A DNA stretch of 64,000 nucleotides from Paractinoplanes brasiliensis (lineage in GTDB: Bacteria; Actinomycetota; Actinomycetes; Mycobacteriales; Micromonosporaceae). The notes beneath the pieces were generated by a model. That model ran no database searches. It was given only the letters and a program-made list of their open reading frames with translations, and was not told where the DNA came from. The position numbers and the translations under genes were made by a program. Each line of letters opens with the position of its first letter. The first letter of the stretch is position 1. The DNA lies in NCBI RefSeq assembly GCF_004362215.1, contig NZ_SNWR01000001.1:1612001-1676000 (forward strand). Reading direction: 5' to 3'. Shown here one piece after another: positions 1 through 7,959 of this stretch.

Positions 1-25
1 GATCCCGGCCGGCGACAAGCCCTCG

Positions 26-670
26 ATGGGGTGGAAGCGCCGCCTTGTCCGGTTCGGCATCCTTGGCGGCGTCGTCGGCGGCGTGGGTGTGGCCGCAGCC
101 ACGCTCCCGCTGTCGCAGATCGCCGGCCAGGTCGCTGCCGTCGGCCCGGCCGCCGCGGTCGCCATCGCGGTGATCGGTGGCCTCCTGCTCTCGGTGCTCG
201 TGCCCCGCACAGCGATCACGCTGGCGTGCGGCGCGCTGCTCGGCGCGGCCACCGGCGCTGCCACGGCCCTGGCCGCCGCCGTGATCGCCGCCACCGCCAC
301 CTACTACGCCGGCCGCTGGGTCGGCCGGGGCGCGCTCTCCGCACGTTCCGGGGGCCGGCTCGAGCGTCTCGACGGCTGGCTCAACCGTCGTGGCCTGCTG
401 GCCGTGCTGCTCGTCCGGTTCCTGCCGCTGGCCCCGTTCGGCCTGATCGGCTACGCCTACGGCACCACCAGCGTCTGCCGCAAGCGTTACCTGCTCGGCA
501 CCACGCTGGCCTCGATCCCGTCCGCGGTGTCGTACGCGGTGATCGGCGCCGCCGTGGTCCGGCCGGGCGAGATGAGCCCGCTGTCGCTGGCCCCGGCCGC
601 GATCGGGTTCACGCTGACGACCGCGATCGTCCTCTGGTGGAAGCACTCGGGTCGCAAAGCCGCCGCCTGA
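26..670 (+). CDS. TVP38/TMEM64-family (SNARE-associated/DedA-like) membrane protein
   Basis: The 214-residue product is very hydrophobic, with about five membrane segments. Residues 96-140 hold the VTT/DedA-like signature region: Gly-rich GRWVGRGAL, a basic stretch, then LLAVLLVRFLPLAPFGLIGY, in which the polar-Arg-Phe-x-Pro pattern resembles the re-entrant loop of TVP38 proteins. The family acts in the inner membrane; DedA/TVP38 proteins are linked to lipid translocation and envelope homeostasis, but the substrate here is unknown. The reading frame stays open to the left window edge, so the true start may lie outside; ATG at 26 is the first in-window start. It ends just before a strong bidirectional terminator and converges on leuS. 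Confidence 0.75.
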   Translation: MGWKRRLVRFGILGGVVGGVGVAAATLPLSQIAGQVAAVGPAAAVAIAVIGGLLLSVLVPRTAITLACGALLGAATGAATALAAAVIAATATYYAGRWVGRGALSARSGGRLERLDGWLNRRGLLAVLLVRFLPLAPFGLIGYAYGTTSVCRKRYLLGTTLASIPSAVSYAVIGAAVVRPGEMSPLSLAPAAIGFTLTTAIVLWWKHSGRKAAA

Positions 671-674
671 CAAA

Positions 675-721
675 CAGCAGAAGGCCCACCACCCGGCGTA
701 CGGGCGGTGGGCCTTCTGCTG
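675..721. terminator. Bidirectional intrinsic terminator between TVP38 gene and leuS
   Basis: A long perfect inverted repeat lies between the convergent stop codons: the left arm starts CAGCAGAAGGCCCACC and the right arm ends GGTGGGCCTTCTGCTG, around a 5-nt GCGTA loop. The stem is about 21 bp. It can serve both the upstream membrane gene and leuS. Confidence 0.9.
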
Positions 722-730
722 TGCGGAGGC

Positions 731-3544
731 TCAGACGACGACGCTGACCAGCCGGCCGGCCACCACGATGACCTTGCGGGGCTCGCGACCGGCCAGCACC
801 TCGGCCACCGCGGCCAGCGCCCGCTCGCGCACCTCGGCCTCGGGTGCGGCCGGCGGCACCTCGACGCGGGCCTTGACCTTGCCGTTGACCTGCACCGGGT
901 ACGTGATCGACTCGGCCACCAGCTGCGCCGGGTCGGCCACCGGGAAGTCGGCGTAGGCCAGCGAGCCCGAGTGCCCCAGCTTGGTCCACAGCTCCTCGGC
1001 CAGGTGCGGGGCGAACGGCGACAGCATCAGCAACAGCGGCTCGACCGCCTCGCGCGACACCGCGGGCAGCGGCGTCAGCGTGTTGGTCAGCTCGATCAGC
1101 TTCGCGATGGCGGTGTTGAAGCGCAGCTCGTCCAGGTCTTCCCGGACGCCCGCGATCGTGCGGTGCAGCGTCTTGCGCACCGCCGGCTCCAAGGGCTCGT
1201 CGGAGACGCGTGCCGCCCCGGTCTCCTCGTCGACGACCAGGCGCCACACCCGCTGCAGGAAGCGCTGCGACCCCACCACGGCCCGCGTGTCCCACGGGCG
1301 TGAGACGTCCAGCGGGCCCATCGCCATCTCGTAGACCCGGAACGTGTCGGCGCCGTACTGCTCGCACATCTCGTCGGGCGTGACGACGTTCTTCAGCGAC
1401 TTGCCCATCTTGCCGTACTCGCGGACGACCTCCTGACCGTCGTAGAAGTACTTGCCGTCGCGTTCGACCACCTCCTCGGCCGGCACCACGACACCGCGGG
1501 CGTCACGGAACGCGTACGCCTGGATGTAGCCCTGGTTGAACAGCCGGCGGAACGGCTCGAACGACGAGACGTGGCCCAGGTCGTACAGGACCTTGTGCCA
1601 GAACCGGGCGTACAGCAGGTGCAGGACGGCGTGCTCGACGCCGCCGACGTACAGGTCGACGCCGCCGCAGTCGCCGTCGCGCCGCGGGCCCATCCAGTAC
1701 GCCTCGTTGTCCGGGTCGACCAGGGCGTGAGCGTTCTTCGGGTCCAGGTAGCGCAGCTCGTACCAGCAGGAGCCGGCCCACTGCGGCATGGTGTTGGTCT
1801 CGCGGGTGTACGACTTCAGGCCGTCGCCCAGGTCCAGCTCGACGTTGACCCAGTCCTTCTTGCGCGACAGCGGGGTCTCGGGCTCGCTGTCGGCGTCGTC
1901 CGGGTCGAAGGTGCGCGGCGAGAAGTCGTCGACGTCGGGCAGCACGACCGGCAGCATCGACTCGGGCAGCGCGACCGGCAGCCCGGTCTCGTCGTAGACG
2001 ATCGGGAACGGCTCGCCCCAGTAGCGCTGCCGGCTGAACAGCCAGTCACGCAGACGGAACGTGGTGGCGCCCTTGCCGTGCCCGTGCTGCTCCAGCCAGG
2101 CGATGATCTCGGCCTTGGCCTCGATGACGCCCTTGCCGTTCAGCCAGTCGCTGTTGATCGCCGCGCCCTCGCCGGTGTACGCGCCCTCGAATCCCTCCGG
2201 GGCCTGCACCGTACGGATGATCGGCAGCTCGAAGACCTCGGCGAACTCCCAGTCACGCACGTCCTGCCCGGGCACCGCCATGATCGCGCCGGTGCCGTAG
2301 CCGGCCAGCACGTAATCGGCGATGAAAACCGGGATGCTCGCGCCGTTGACCGGGTTGGTCGCGTACGCGCCGATGAAGACGCCGGTCTTCTCCTTGCCCT
2401 CGGTGCGCTGCTCCTCGGTCTTCGCGGCGGCCTCGGCCCGGTAGGCCCGGATCGCCGCGGCGGGCGTGTCGTACCCGCCTGACCATTTCGGATTCGTCCC
2501 GTCCGGCCAGGCCGCCGGAGCGATCTTCTCGACCAGCTCGTGCTCGGGCGCCAGCACCATGTAGGTGGCCCCGAACAGCGTGTCCGGCCGCGTGGTGAAG
2601 ACGGTGATCTTGTCGGCGCCGACCGCGAAGTCGACGTGCGCGCCACGGGACCGGCCGATCCAGTTGCGCTGCATCAGCTTGACCGGTTCCGGCCAGTCCA
2701 GCGTGTCCAGGTCCTCGACCAGGCGATCCCCGTACGCGGTGATCCGCATCATCCACTGCTTCAGGCTGCGCTGGAACACGGGGTAGTTGCCGCGCTCGCT
2801 GCGGCCCTCGGGCGTGACCTCCTCGTTGGCCAGCACGGTGCCCAGGCCGGGGCACCAGTTGACCGGGGCCTCGCTGACGTAGGCCAGGCGGTGGTCGTCG
2901 ATCAGCTTGCGGCGCTCGACCGGCGACAGCTCGGCCCAGGGCCTGCCGTCCGGGGTGGGCTTCGTCCCTTCCTCGTACGCGGCGATCAGCGCGCCGATCG
3001 GGCGGGCCTTGCGCACCGACGGGTCGAACCACGAGTTGAAGACCTGCAGGAAGATCCACTGCGTCCACCGGTAGTAGTCCGGGTCGGTGGTCGCGAACGA
3101 GCGGCGGTCGTCGTAGGCCAGTCCCAGCCGGCGCAGCTGGGTCTTGTAACGCTCGACGTTGGCCGCCGTGGTCACCGCCGGGTGCGTGCCGGTCTGCACC
3201 GCGTACTGCTCGGCGGGCAGGCCGAACGCGTCGAAGCCCATCGGGTGCAGCACGTTGAAGCCGGCCATCCGCTTGTAGCGGGTGTAGCTGTCGGTGCCGA
3301 TATAGCCGAGCGGGTGCCCGACGTGCAGTCCCGCACCGGACGGGTACGGGAACATGTCCTGCACGTGCAGCTTTGGCGCGCCGGCCCGGGGGTGCGAGGG
3401 GTCGGCCAGCTCGCCGGCCGGGTTGGGCGCCTGGAACGTCCCGTTCTCGGCCCAGTAGGCCTGCCAGCGCGGCTCGATCTCATTGGCCAGCGCGGCGGTG
3501 TAACGGAACTTCGGGGTCTCTGACTCGCTGCTCATCGTCGGCAT
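731..3544 (-). CDS. leuS: Leucyl-tRNA synthetase
   Basis: This class I aminoacyl-tRNA synthetase charges tRNA-Leu in the cytoplasm. At 937 residues it has the usual bacterial size. The HIGH-type motif HVGHPLGYIG is near residue 77, followed by the CP1 editing domain with the T-rich motif VFTTRPDTLFGATY, and the catalytic-loop motif GKMGKSLKNVV, in which KMGKS replaces KMSKS (the variant I associate with actinobacterial LeuRS). The anticodon-binding and C-terminal tail domains follow. The start at 3544 gives MPTMSSESE; the second Met is equally possible. A Rho-independent terminator and a Leu-rich leader ORF lie immediately upstream, so expression is probably attenuated by charged tRNA-Leu levels. 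Confidence 0.97.
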   Translation of the reverse strand: MPTMSSESETPKFRYTAALANEIEPRWQAYWAENGTFQAPNPAGELADPSHPRAGAPKLHVQDMFPYPSGAGLHVGHPLGYIGTDSYTRYKRMAGFNVLHPMGFDAFGLPAEQYAVQTGTHPAVTTAANVERYKTQLRRLGLAYDDRRSFATTDPDYYRWTQWIFLQVFNSWFDPSVRKARPIGALIAAYEEGTKPTPDGRPWAELSPVERRKLIDDHRLAYVSEAPVNWCPGLGTVLANEEVTPEGRSERGNYPVFQRSLKQWMMRITAYGDRLVEDLDTLDWPEPVKLMQRNWIGRSRGAHVDFAVGADKITVFTTRPDTLFGATYMVLAPEHELVEKIAPAAWPDGTNPKWSGGYDTPAAAIRAYRAEAAAKTEEQRTEGKEKTGVFIGAYATNPVNGASIPVFIADYVLAGYGTGAIMAVPGQDVRDWEFAEVFELPIIRTVQAPEGFEGAYTGEGAAINSDWLNGKGVIEAKAEIIAWLEQHGHGKGATTFRLRDWLFSRQRYWGEPFPIVYDETGLPVALPESMLPVVLPDVDDFSPRTFDPDDADSEPETPLSRKKDWVNVELDLGDGLKSYTRETNTMPQWAGSCWYELRYLDPKNAHALVDPDNEAYWMGPRRDGDCGGVDLYVGGVEHAVLHLLYARFWHKVLYDLGHVSSFEPFRRLFNQGYIQAYAFRDARGVVVPAEEVVERDGKYFYDGQEVVREYGKMGKSLKNVVTPDEMCEQYGADTFRVYEMAMGPLDVSRPWDTRAVVGSQRFLQRVWRLVVDEETGAARVSDEPLEPAVRKTLHRTIAGVREDLDELRFNTAIAKLIELTNTLTPLPAVSREAVEPLLLMLSPFAPHLAEELWTKLGHSGSLAYADFPVADPAQLVAESITYPVQVNGKVKARVEVPPAAPEAEVRERALAAVAEVLAGREPRKVIVVAGRLVSVVV

Positions 3545-3576
3545 CCGTCTTCGTGAGGTCTCGGTGGCTGGACATG

Positions 3577-3601
3577 AAAAAACCCCTCACGCAGGAGGGG
3601 T
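3577..3601 (-). terminator. leuS leader terminator (probable attenuator)
   Basis: On the minus strand the sequence reads ACCCCTC, a 6-nt loop, GAGGGGT and then six T residues: a textbook Rho-independent terminator only about 33 nt before the leuS start and in the same direction. Its position between a leader ORF and leuS indicates conditional termination. A second stem upstream (CCGTGCTG at 3630-3637 with CAGCACGG at 3604-3611) is the likely competing structure. I could not identify a convincing antiterminator pairing by eye. Confidence 0.8.
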
Positions 3602-3616
3602 CGCCGTGCTGTACGC

Positions 3617-3667
3617 CTAAAGACGTTCGCAGCACGGCCGGCTAAGAAGCAGGAAATGCCGAGCCAT
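3617..3667 (-). CDS. leuS leader peptide with three consecutive Leu codons
   Basis: This short ORF encodes MARHFLLLSRPCCERL (16 aa, TAG stop), with CTG CTT CTT at 3644-3652. CTT is a rare codon in such GC-rich DNA. A -10-like TATCAT (3675-3680) ends 7 nt before the ATG, matching the leaderless promoter pattern of this window; an earlier in-frame ATG at 3674-3676 overlaps that hexamer. Two codons after the Leu triplet begins the 5' arm of a perfect 8-bp stem (3630-3637 with 3604-3611), so a ribosome stalled on the Leu codons would mask it. The next element is the terminator before leuS. Attenuation by leader peptide is known for actinobacterial amino-acid genes; its use here is inferred. Confidence 0.75.
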   Translation of the reverse strand: MARHFLLLSRPCCERL

Positions 3668-3678
3668 GCGTTGCATGA

Positions 3679-3710
3679 TACCGGTCGCCGCCCGAGAGCG
3701 GCGACCGGTA
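3679..3710 (-). terminator. Terminator of the M36 protease gene
   Basis: A perfect 13-bp stem TACCGGTCGCCGC / GCGGCGACCGGTA encloses a 6-nt loop just downstream of the M36 stop codon. There is no U tract, as is common in actinobacteria. Its 3' end merges with the putative -10 of the leuS leader, so the two units are packed with no spacer. Confidence 0.75.
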
Positions 3711-3721
3711 TTGGATGCGCC

Positions 3722-6595
3722 TTACGCCGCCGGTCCGTAGACCGCCAGTTCGGTGCTGTCGAGGAACACGCAGCCGCTGACCGTCGGCGGCTGGCCGGCC
3801 GGGCAGAGGCCCGCGTCCTGGCCCTGCGAGGTCAGCATCGTGTACCGGACGAACTGGATGCCGTCGCCGGTGCCCGCGGCCAGCGCGACCGGGGTGGGCG
3901 TGGCGGCGCCGACCGGGAAGGTGCCGCTCGCGGCGAGCGCCCAGGTCGTGCCGTCGACCGAGGTCTCGACGCGGTAGCCACCGGTGCCGGCGGTCTCGTC
4001 GTCACCACAGGTGGCCGACGGGTTGATCACCAGTTCGGAGACGTCGACCGCGCCGGAGAGCCGGATCACGGCGTTCTGTCCGGCCTCGGTCTCGGGCAGG
4101 ACCGAGCCCCAGCCCGAGATCTGCGACTGGTCGATCAGCTGGGCCGGGCCACACCCGTACGCGGTGTAGTCGTCACCGGTGAAGCTGACGATCCCGGCGC
4201 CGCCCGAGGAGGCGGCCCAGTCCTTGCGGACCGTCCAGTTCTCGGTCTTGGCGCCGGAGTTGATCGACAGCGTCTTGACGACGATGTCGTAACCCGCGCC
4301 CCGGGCGAAGACCTTCGCGTACGTGCCCGGAATGATCCCCGAGATCGTGTACGTGCCGTCCGCGGCGGTGGTGGCCCGGTAGTCGCCGGCGAAGCCGGAG
4401 GCGTGACCGCCGAACGCGACGGTCAGGCCGGCCACGTTCGCGCCGGTGTCGGTGTCGGTCACCTTGCCCTTGAGGGTGCCCCGCGGCGAGTTGGCCGACG
4501 GCGGCATCGAGAAGTCCTCGACCGGCTGGGCGTCGTCCCCGTCGATCGAGGCGGCGAAGTACCCCATGCCCCGCTTGGCGAAGACCTTCCAGATCGTCTT
4601 GGCGTTCTTGCCCTTGTTGACGACCAGGTCGGCGGCGAGGATCGAGTTGCGCATGTCCAGGAAGGACGGGTTGGCCGGCGAGAGCTCCATGCCGCGCGTC
4701 ACGATCGACTGCGTGGTCTTGCTGCCGAGCGCCTGACGCAGGTCCCACAGGGTCTGCGCCCAGATCTCACCGTCGGCGTGCACCTCCGGGCCACCGGCAT
4801 AGATCTTGCCGTAGTCGCCGTAGGTGAAGCCGCCCGGACCGGCGCCCGGGGTGCCCGCGCACTGCGTCGCGGTCGAGCCGACCGGGCAGTCCAGGGCCTC
4901 GTAACGGATCGTGCCGCCGGCGGTCCAGTGCTTGCCGACCAGCATCTCGCCCGGCTTGGCGGTGTCCTTCTCGAGGCCCTCGGCGGCCAGGTAGTCCAGG
5001 GCGTAGAAGTCGCTCCACGCCTCACCCATCGCGCCGCCCTGCTGGTTGCTGAGCGTCGAGTTGCCGTTCGCGTCGACGACCAGGCGGTTGGACAGGCCGT
5101 GGGTGTACTCGTGGTAGACCACGTCGGCCTCGTCGCCGGTGTTGGCCGCGACCGAGCCGGGACCGGGATTCAGCAGGTACATCTGCATGATCGGCGGGAT
5201 GCCGTCAGGCGGGGTGTTCATGTTGGCGTTGTCGCTGTGCTCGCCGTCGGGCAGGCCGTCGGCGGTGTTCGCGCCGTCCATCGCCTGCCCCTGCACGGCG
5301 TCGCCGTCGCGCGCCTCGAAGTTGCCGGCCGCCCGGGTGAAGCCGATCGGGGCGGACTTCAGATGGTCGTGGAAGGTGCCCAGGAAGGCGAAGAGCTGCA
5401 CCGCGTTCTGCTTGCGGTTGGTCTGCCACGAGTTCGGCGTCTCCGGGTCCCACGAGCACGGGTACGCGTCCGAGCAGAGACCACCGACCTCGTCGTTGAA
5501 GTCGACGAACGGGTAGTTCCAGGAACGCACGCCGGAGGGGCCGACCTCTTCGGTGGCGTCGGCCAGGTCGTTGTCGTTGACGTCCGACCACACGTGCGCG
5601 ACGTTGCCGCTCAGGACGCGCGCGTTGTTGGGGAGCCAGCCCTTGGCGGCCAGGTCGACCGGCTGCTGCTTCCCGCCCTTGGCCGCGCCCGGGTAGTTCT
5701 GCCACACGTCGGCACGGTCGTTGGCGATCGTGCTCTTGCGGTAGAGCACCTCGCCGGTGGCCGCGTCGACCACGTGCACGTAGCCCTCGTCGACGACGAT
5801 CGTCTGCCAGGCCAGGCGCGGGCCCGTGGCGGTCTGGAACCAGACCTGCTTGACGTTGCCCTTGTCGCTGAACGTGGTCTTGCCGGCCTCGGTCTTGGTG
5901 ACCTTGGCGGTGGACGAGCCGAACACATCCTTGACCGCGGCTGCGCGGGCAGCGGTGGCGGACAGCTTGGCGCCGCCGGCGCTCGACGGCAGCGACTTGA
6001 GCGGCGAACCGTCGACCTGCACCAGACGGCCGTCCTTGGTGACGTGCGCCTTGAGGCCGTTGCCGAAGACCGGCACACCGTCGGCCACCTGCACCCAGCT
6101 CAGGTGGTGGGCGCCCTCGATGTCGACGTAGTCCTGCCGCAACTCGAGCGTGGCCAGGTCGGCCGCGTCGATGCCGAACACCTCGGGGTGGGCCTTGATG
6201 TAGTCGAACGCGATCTTCGCCGGCTTCGTCCTGCTCGGCCCGGTGAGGAAGCCGTCGAGCTTCGCCACCCGGCGCGGGGTGCCGGTCGCCTTGTCGATGT
6301 CGACGATGCCCTGGATGCCCAGCGAGTCACGCAGCGTCTTGACCGCGTTCCCCGTGGGCGCCGGGACGACGGCGCGGCTCAGGGTCGCGGTCGGCTGCGC
6401 CTCGGCGCGGGCGACCAGGTTCTGGCGGCTGTCGTAGTCGGCTCGCCTCTGCTGCTTACTGTCGGTTGCCCCGGTGACTGCGCCGGGTAGCGGCGCGGCC
6501 TGCGCCTGCGCGGGCAACAACGCCGCCAGCAGGACGATGCCGGCGGCCGCCGCCCCGACCCGCCGGGTCGCGGACGGTACGGATAACGGTCTCAA
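3722..6595 (-). CDS. Secreted M36 (fungalysin-type) zinc metallopeptidase with C-terminal accessory domains
   Basis: The 957-residue exoprotease begins at TTG (AGAGGGG five nt upstream) with a signal peptide: Arg-rich start, then AGIVLLAALLPAQAQA. Residues about 45-250 form an FTP-like propeptide. The zinc site is HEYTHGLSNRLV near residue 495 (His-Glu-x-x-His) with the third ligand in GEAWSDFYALDY about 30 residues later, the fungalysin arrangement. After about residue 700 comes a carboxypeptidase-regulatory-like beta domain (GTLKGKVTDTDTG, then DGTYTISGIIPGTY), followed by a discoidin/F5-8C-like region ending in ELAVYG. It probably degrades extracellular protein. It is divergent from the MoxR operon across 312 bp. 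Confidence 0.93.
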   Translation of the reverse strand: MRPLSVPSATRRVGAAAAGIVLLAALLPAQAQAAPLPGAVTGATDSKQQRRADYDSRQNLVARAEAQPTATLSRAVVPAPTGNAVKTLRDSLGIQGIVDIDKATGTPRRVAKLDGFLTGPSRTKPAKIAFDYIKAHPEVFGIDAADLATLELRQDYVDIEGAHHLSWVQVADGVPVFGNGLKAHVTKDGRLVQVDGSPLKSLPSSAGGAKLSATAARAAAVKDVFGSSTAKVTKTEAGKTTFSDKGNVKQVWFQTATGPRLAWQTIVVDEGYVHVVDAATGEVLYRKSTIANDRADVWQNYPGAAKGGKQQPVDLAAKGWLPNNARVLSGNVAHVWSDVNDNDLADATEEVGPSGVRSWNYPFVDFNDEVGGLCSDAYPCSWDPETPNSWQTNRKQNAVQLFAFLGTFHDHLKSAPIGFTRAAGNFEARDGDAVQGQAMDGANTADGLPDGEHSDNANMNTPPDGIPPIMQMYLLNPGPGSVAANTGDEADVVYHEYTHGLSNRLVVDANGNSTLSNQQGGAMGEAWSDFYALDYLAAEGLEKDTAKPGEMLVGKHWTAGGTIRYEALDCPVGSTATQCAGTPGAGPGGFTYGDYGKIYAGGPEVHADGEIWAQTLWDLRQALGSKTTQSIVTRGMELSPANPSFLDMRNSILAADLVVNKGKNAKTIWKVFAKRGMGYFAASIDGDDAQPVEDFSMPPSANSPRGTLKGKVTDTDTGANVAGLTVAFGGHASGFAGDYRATTAADGTYTISGIIPGTYAKVFARGAGYDIVVKTLSINSGAKTENWTVRKDWAASSGGAGIVSFTGDDYTAYGCGPAQLIDQSQISGWGSVLPETEAGQNAVIRLSGAVDVSELVINPSATCGDDETAGTGGYRVETSVDGTTWALAASGTFPVGAATPTPVALAAGTGDGIQFVRYTMLTSQGQDAGLCPAGQPPTVSGCVFLDSTELAVYGPAA

Positions 6596-6907
6596 TTCAG
6601 CCCCTCTCGGCCGGGCTCAGATGCGGCCGCGAGCAGGGAAAAGGCCCGCCGACCGGCACCTCACTCGTGTGGCCCGTCGATGGCTGATGCTCTTGAACAT
6701 CGGCAAATATAACTAGGGCGATGTCTGATTCTTTACCTATCTGATACTCATGTCCGGTTGACGGTTGTCGAATCAGGCCGATGGCCGACATCGGCGAGTT
6801 GCTGTGATCGGGCTAACCTGTGAGTGACGGGCGGCTCGTTCAGCTTTTCGCTGCCCTTTCGCCCCGGCTGCGCAAGATTGGCGCGCACACCAACCTGGAG
6901 GAGGCCC
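6596..6907. other. Divergent intergenic region between M36 protease and moxR operon
   Basis: This 312-bp region holds an AT-rich patch (6703-6751, for example TATAACTAG and TTTACCTATCTGATA) that is the best place for the protease promoter, a TTGACG hexamer at about 6758 in the plus direction, and a perfect inverted repeat GCCGATG-N5-CATCGGC at 6777-6795. No complete -35/-10 pair stands out for either gene. I see no coding sequence. Confidence 0.4.
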
Positions 6908-7957
6908 GTGACAACCCCGACCTGGGACGAGCCCGGTGGACCGATGCCGAACGAGGACTTCCGCGCCGCGACGCAAGCCATCATGGCCAACATCGAACAG
7001 GTCATCGAGGGCAAGAGCGCCACGGTCCGCCTCGCTCTGGCGGTCCTGCTGGCCGAGGGTCACCTCCTCATCGAGGACGTGCCCGGCGTGGGCAAGACCA
7101 AGCTGGCCAAGGCCCTCGCCCGATCGATCGACTGTTCCGTGCGCCGCATCCAGTTCACGCCCGACCTGCTTCCCAGCGACGTCACCGGCGTGAGCGTCTA
7201 CAACCAGGAGCAGCGCGACTTCGAGTTCAAGCCCGGAGCCGTGTTCGCCAACCTGGTGGTCGGCGACGAGATCAACCGCGCGTCGCCGAAAACCCAGTCC
7301 GCCCTGCTGGAGTGCATGGAGGAGCGGCAGGTCACCGTCGACGGCACCACGTACGAGCTGCAGGCGCCGTTCATGGTGATCGCCACGCAGAACCCGATCG
7401 AGATGGAAGGCACCTACCCCCTGCCCGAGGCGCAGCGCGACCGGTTCACCGCGCGCATCGCGATGGGGTACCCCGACCCGCGGGCCGAGCTGGCCATGCT
7501 GGGCGGGCACGGCGCCCACGACCCGCTGAACGATCTGCGGGCCGTCGCCGACGCCGCCATGGTCCGCCGGCTGATCGCCACCGCGCGTGACGTGCACGCC
7601 GCCGAGGCCGTCCAGCAGTACGCGATCGCCCTGGTCACCGCGACCCGGGAAGCGCCCGAGATCCGCCTCGGCGCGTCCCCCCGCTCGACGCTGCAGCTGC
7701 TGCGCACGGCGAAGGCCGTGGCGGCGCTCGAGGGCCGCGACTACGTGCTGCCCGACGACCTGCAGACGCTGGCCGTGCCGGTTCTCGCGCACCGCATCAT
7801 CCCGACCGCGGACGCGCAGCTCAACCGCCGCACCACTGACGCGATCGTGTCCGAGATCGTGCACCGGCTGCCGCTGCCGCACGACCGCAACCGGTCGCCG
7901 TACGACACCCGGAACAACGTCGCCGGCGGCAACCAGTACGAGCCGCGGGGGCGCTGA
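6908..7957 (+). CDS. MoxR-family AAA+ ATPase
   Basis: This cytoplasmic AAA+ chaperone-like ATPase has 349 residues. Walker A is GVPGVGKTKLAKALA, Walker B/sensor is VVGDEINRASPKTQSALLE, and the arginine-finger region is EAQRDRFTARI, all in the MoxR order with the C-terminal lid. The GTG start at 6908 is chosen because GGAGGAGG (6897-6904) sits 3-6 nt upstream; the longer frame from 6824 has no ribosome site. MoxR proteins usually act with a von Willebrand or DUF58 protein encoded next door, as here, where DUF58 starts 2 nt after the stop. It is the first gene of a three-gene operon. Confidence 0.93.
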   Translation: MTTPTWDEPGGPMPNEDFRAATQAIMANIEQVIEGKSATVRLALAVLLAEGHLLIEDVPGVGKTKLAKALARSIDCSVRRIQFTPDLLPSDVTGVSVYNQEQRDFEFKPGAVFANLVVGDEINRASPKTQSALLECMEERQVTVDGTTYELQAPFMVIATQNPIEMEGTYPLPEAQRDRFTARIAMGYPDPRAELAMLGGHGAHDPLNDLRAVADAAMVRRLIATARDVHAAEAVQQYAIALVTATREAPEIRLGASPRSTLQLLRTAKAVAALEGRDYVLPDDLQTLAVPVLAHRIIPTADAQLNRRTTDAIVSEIVHRLPLPHDRNRSPYDTRNNVAGGNQYEPRGR

Positions 7958-7959
7958 GC

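Noticed and set aside
3545..3680. T-box riboswitch upstream of leuS
   Set aside because: No T-box sequence, specifier stem or antiterminator bulge is visible; the region is too short and instead encodes a Leu-rich leader ORF.
3656..6490. A 944-codon plus-strand open frame across the M36 protease
   Set aside because: It is antisense to a protein with a clear signal peptide and zinc motif, its translation is low-complexity Arg/Gly/Val, and it has no ribosome site. It is a GC-bias shadow.
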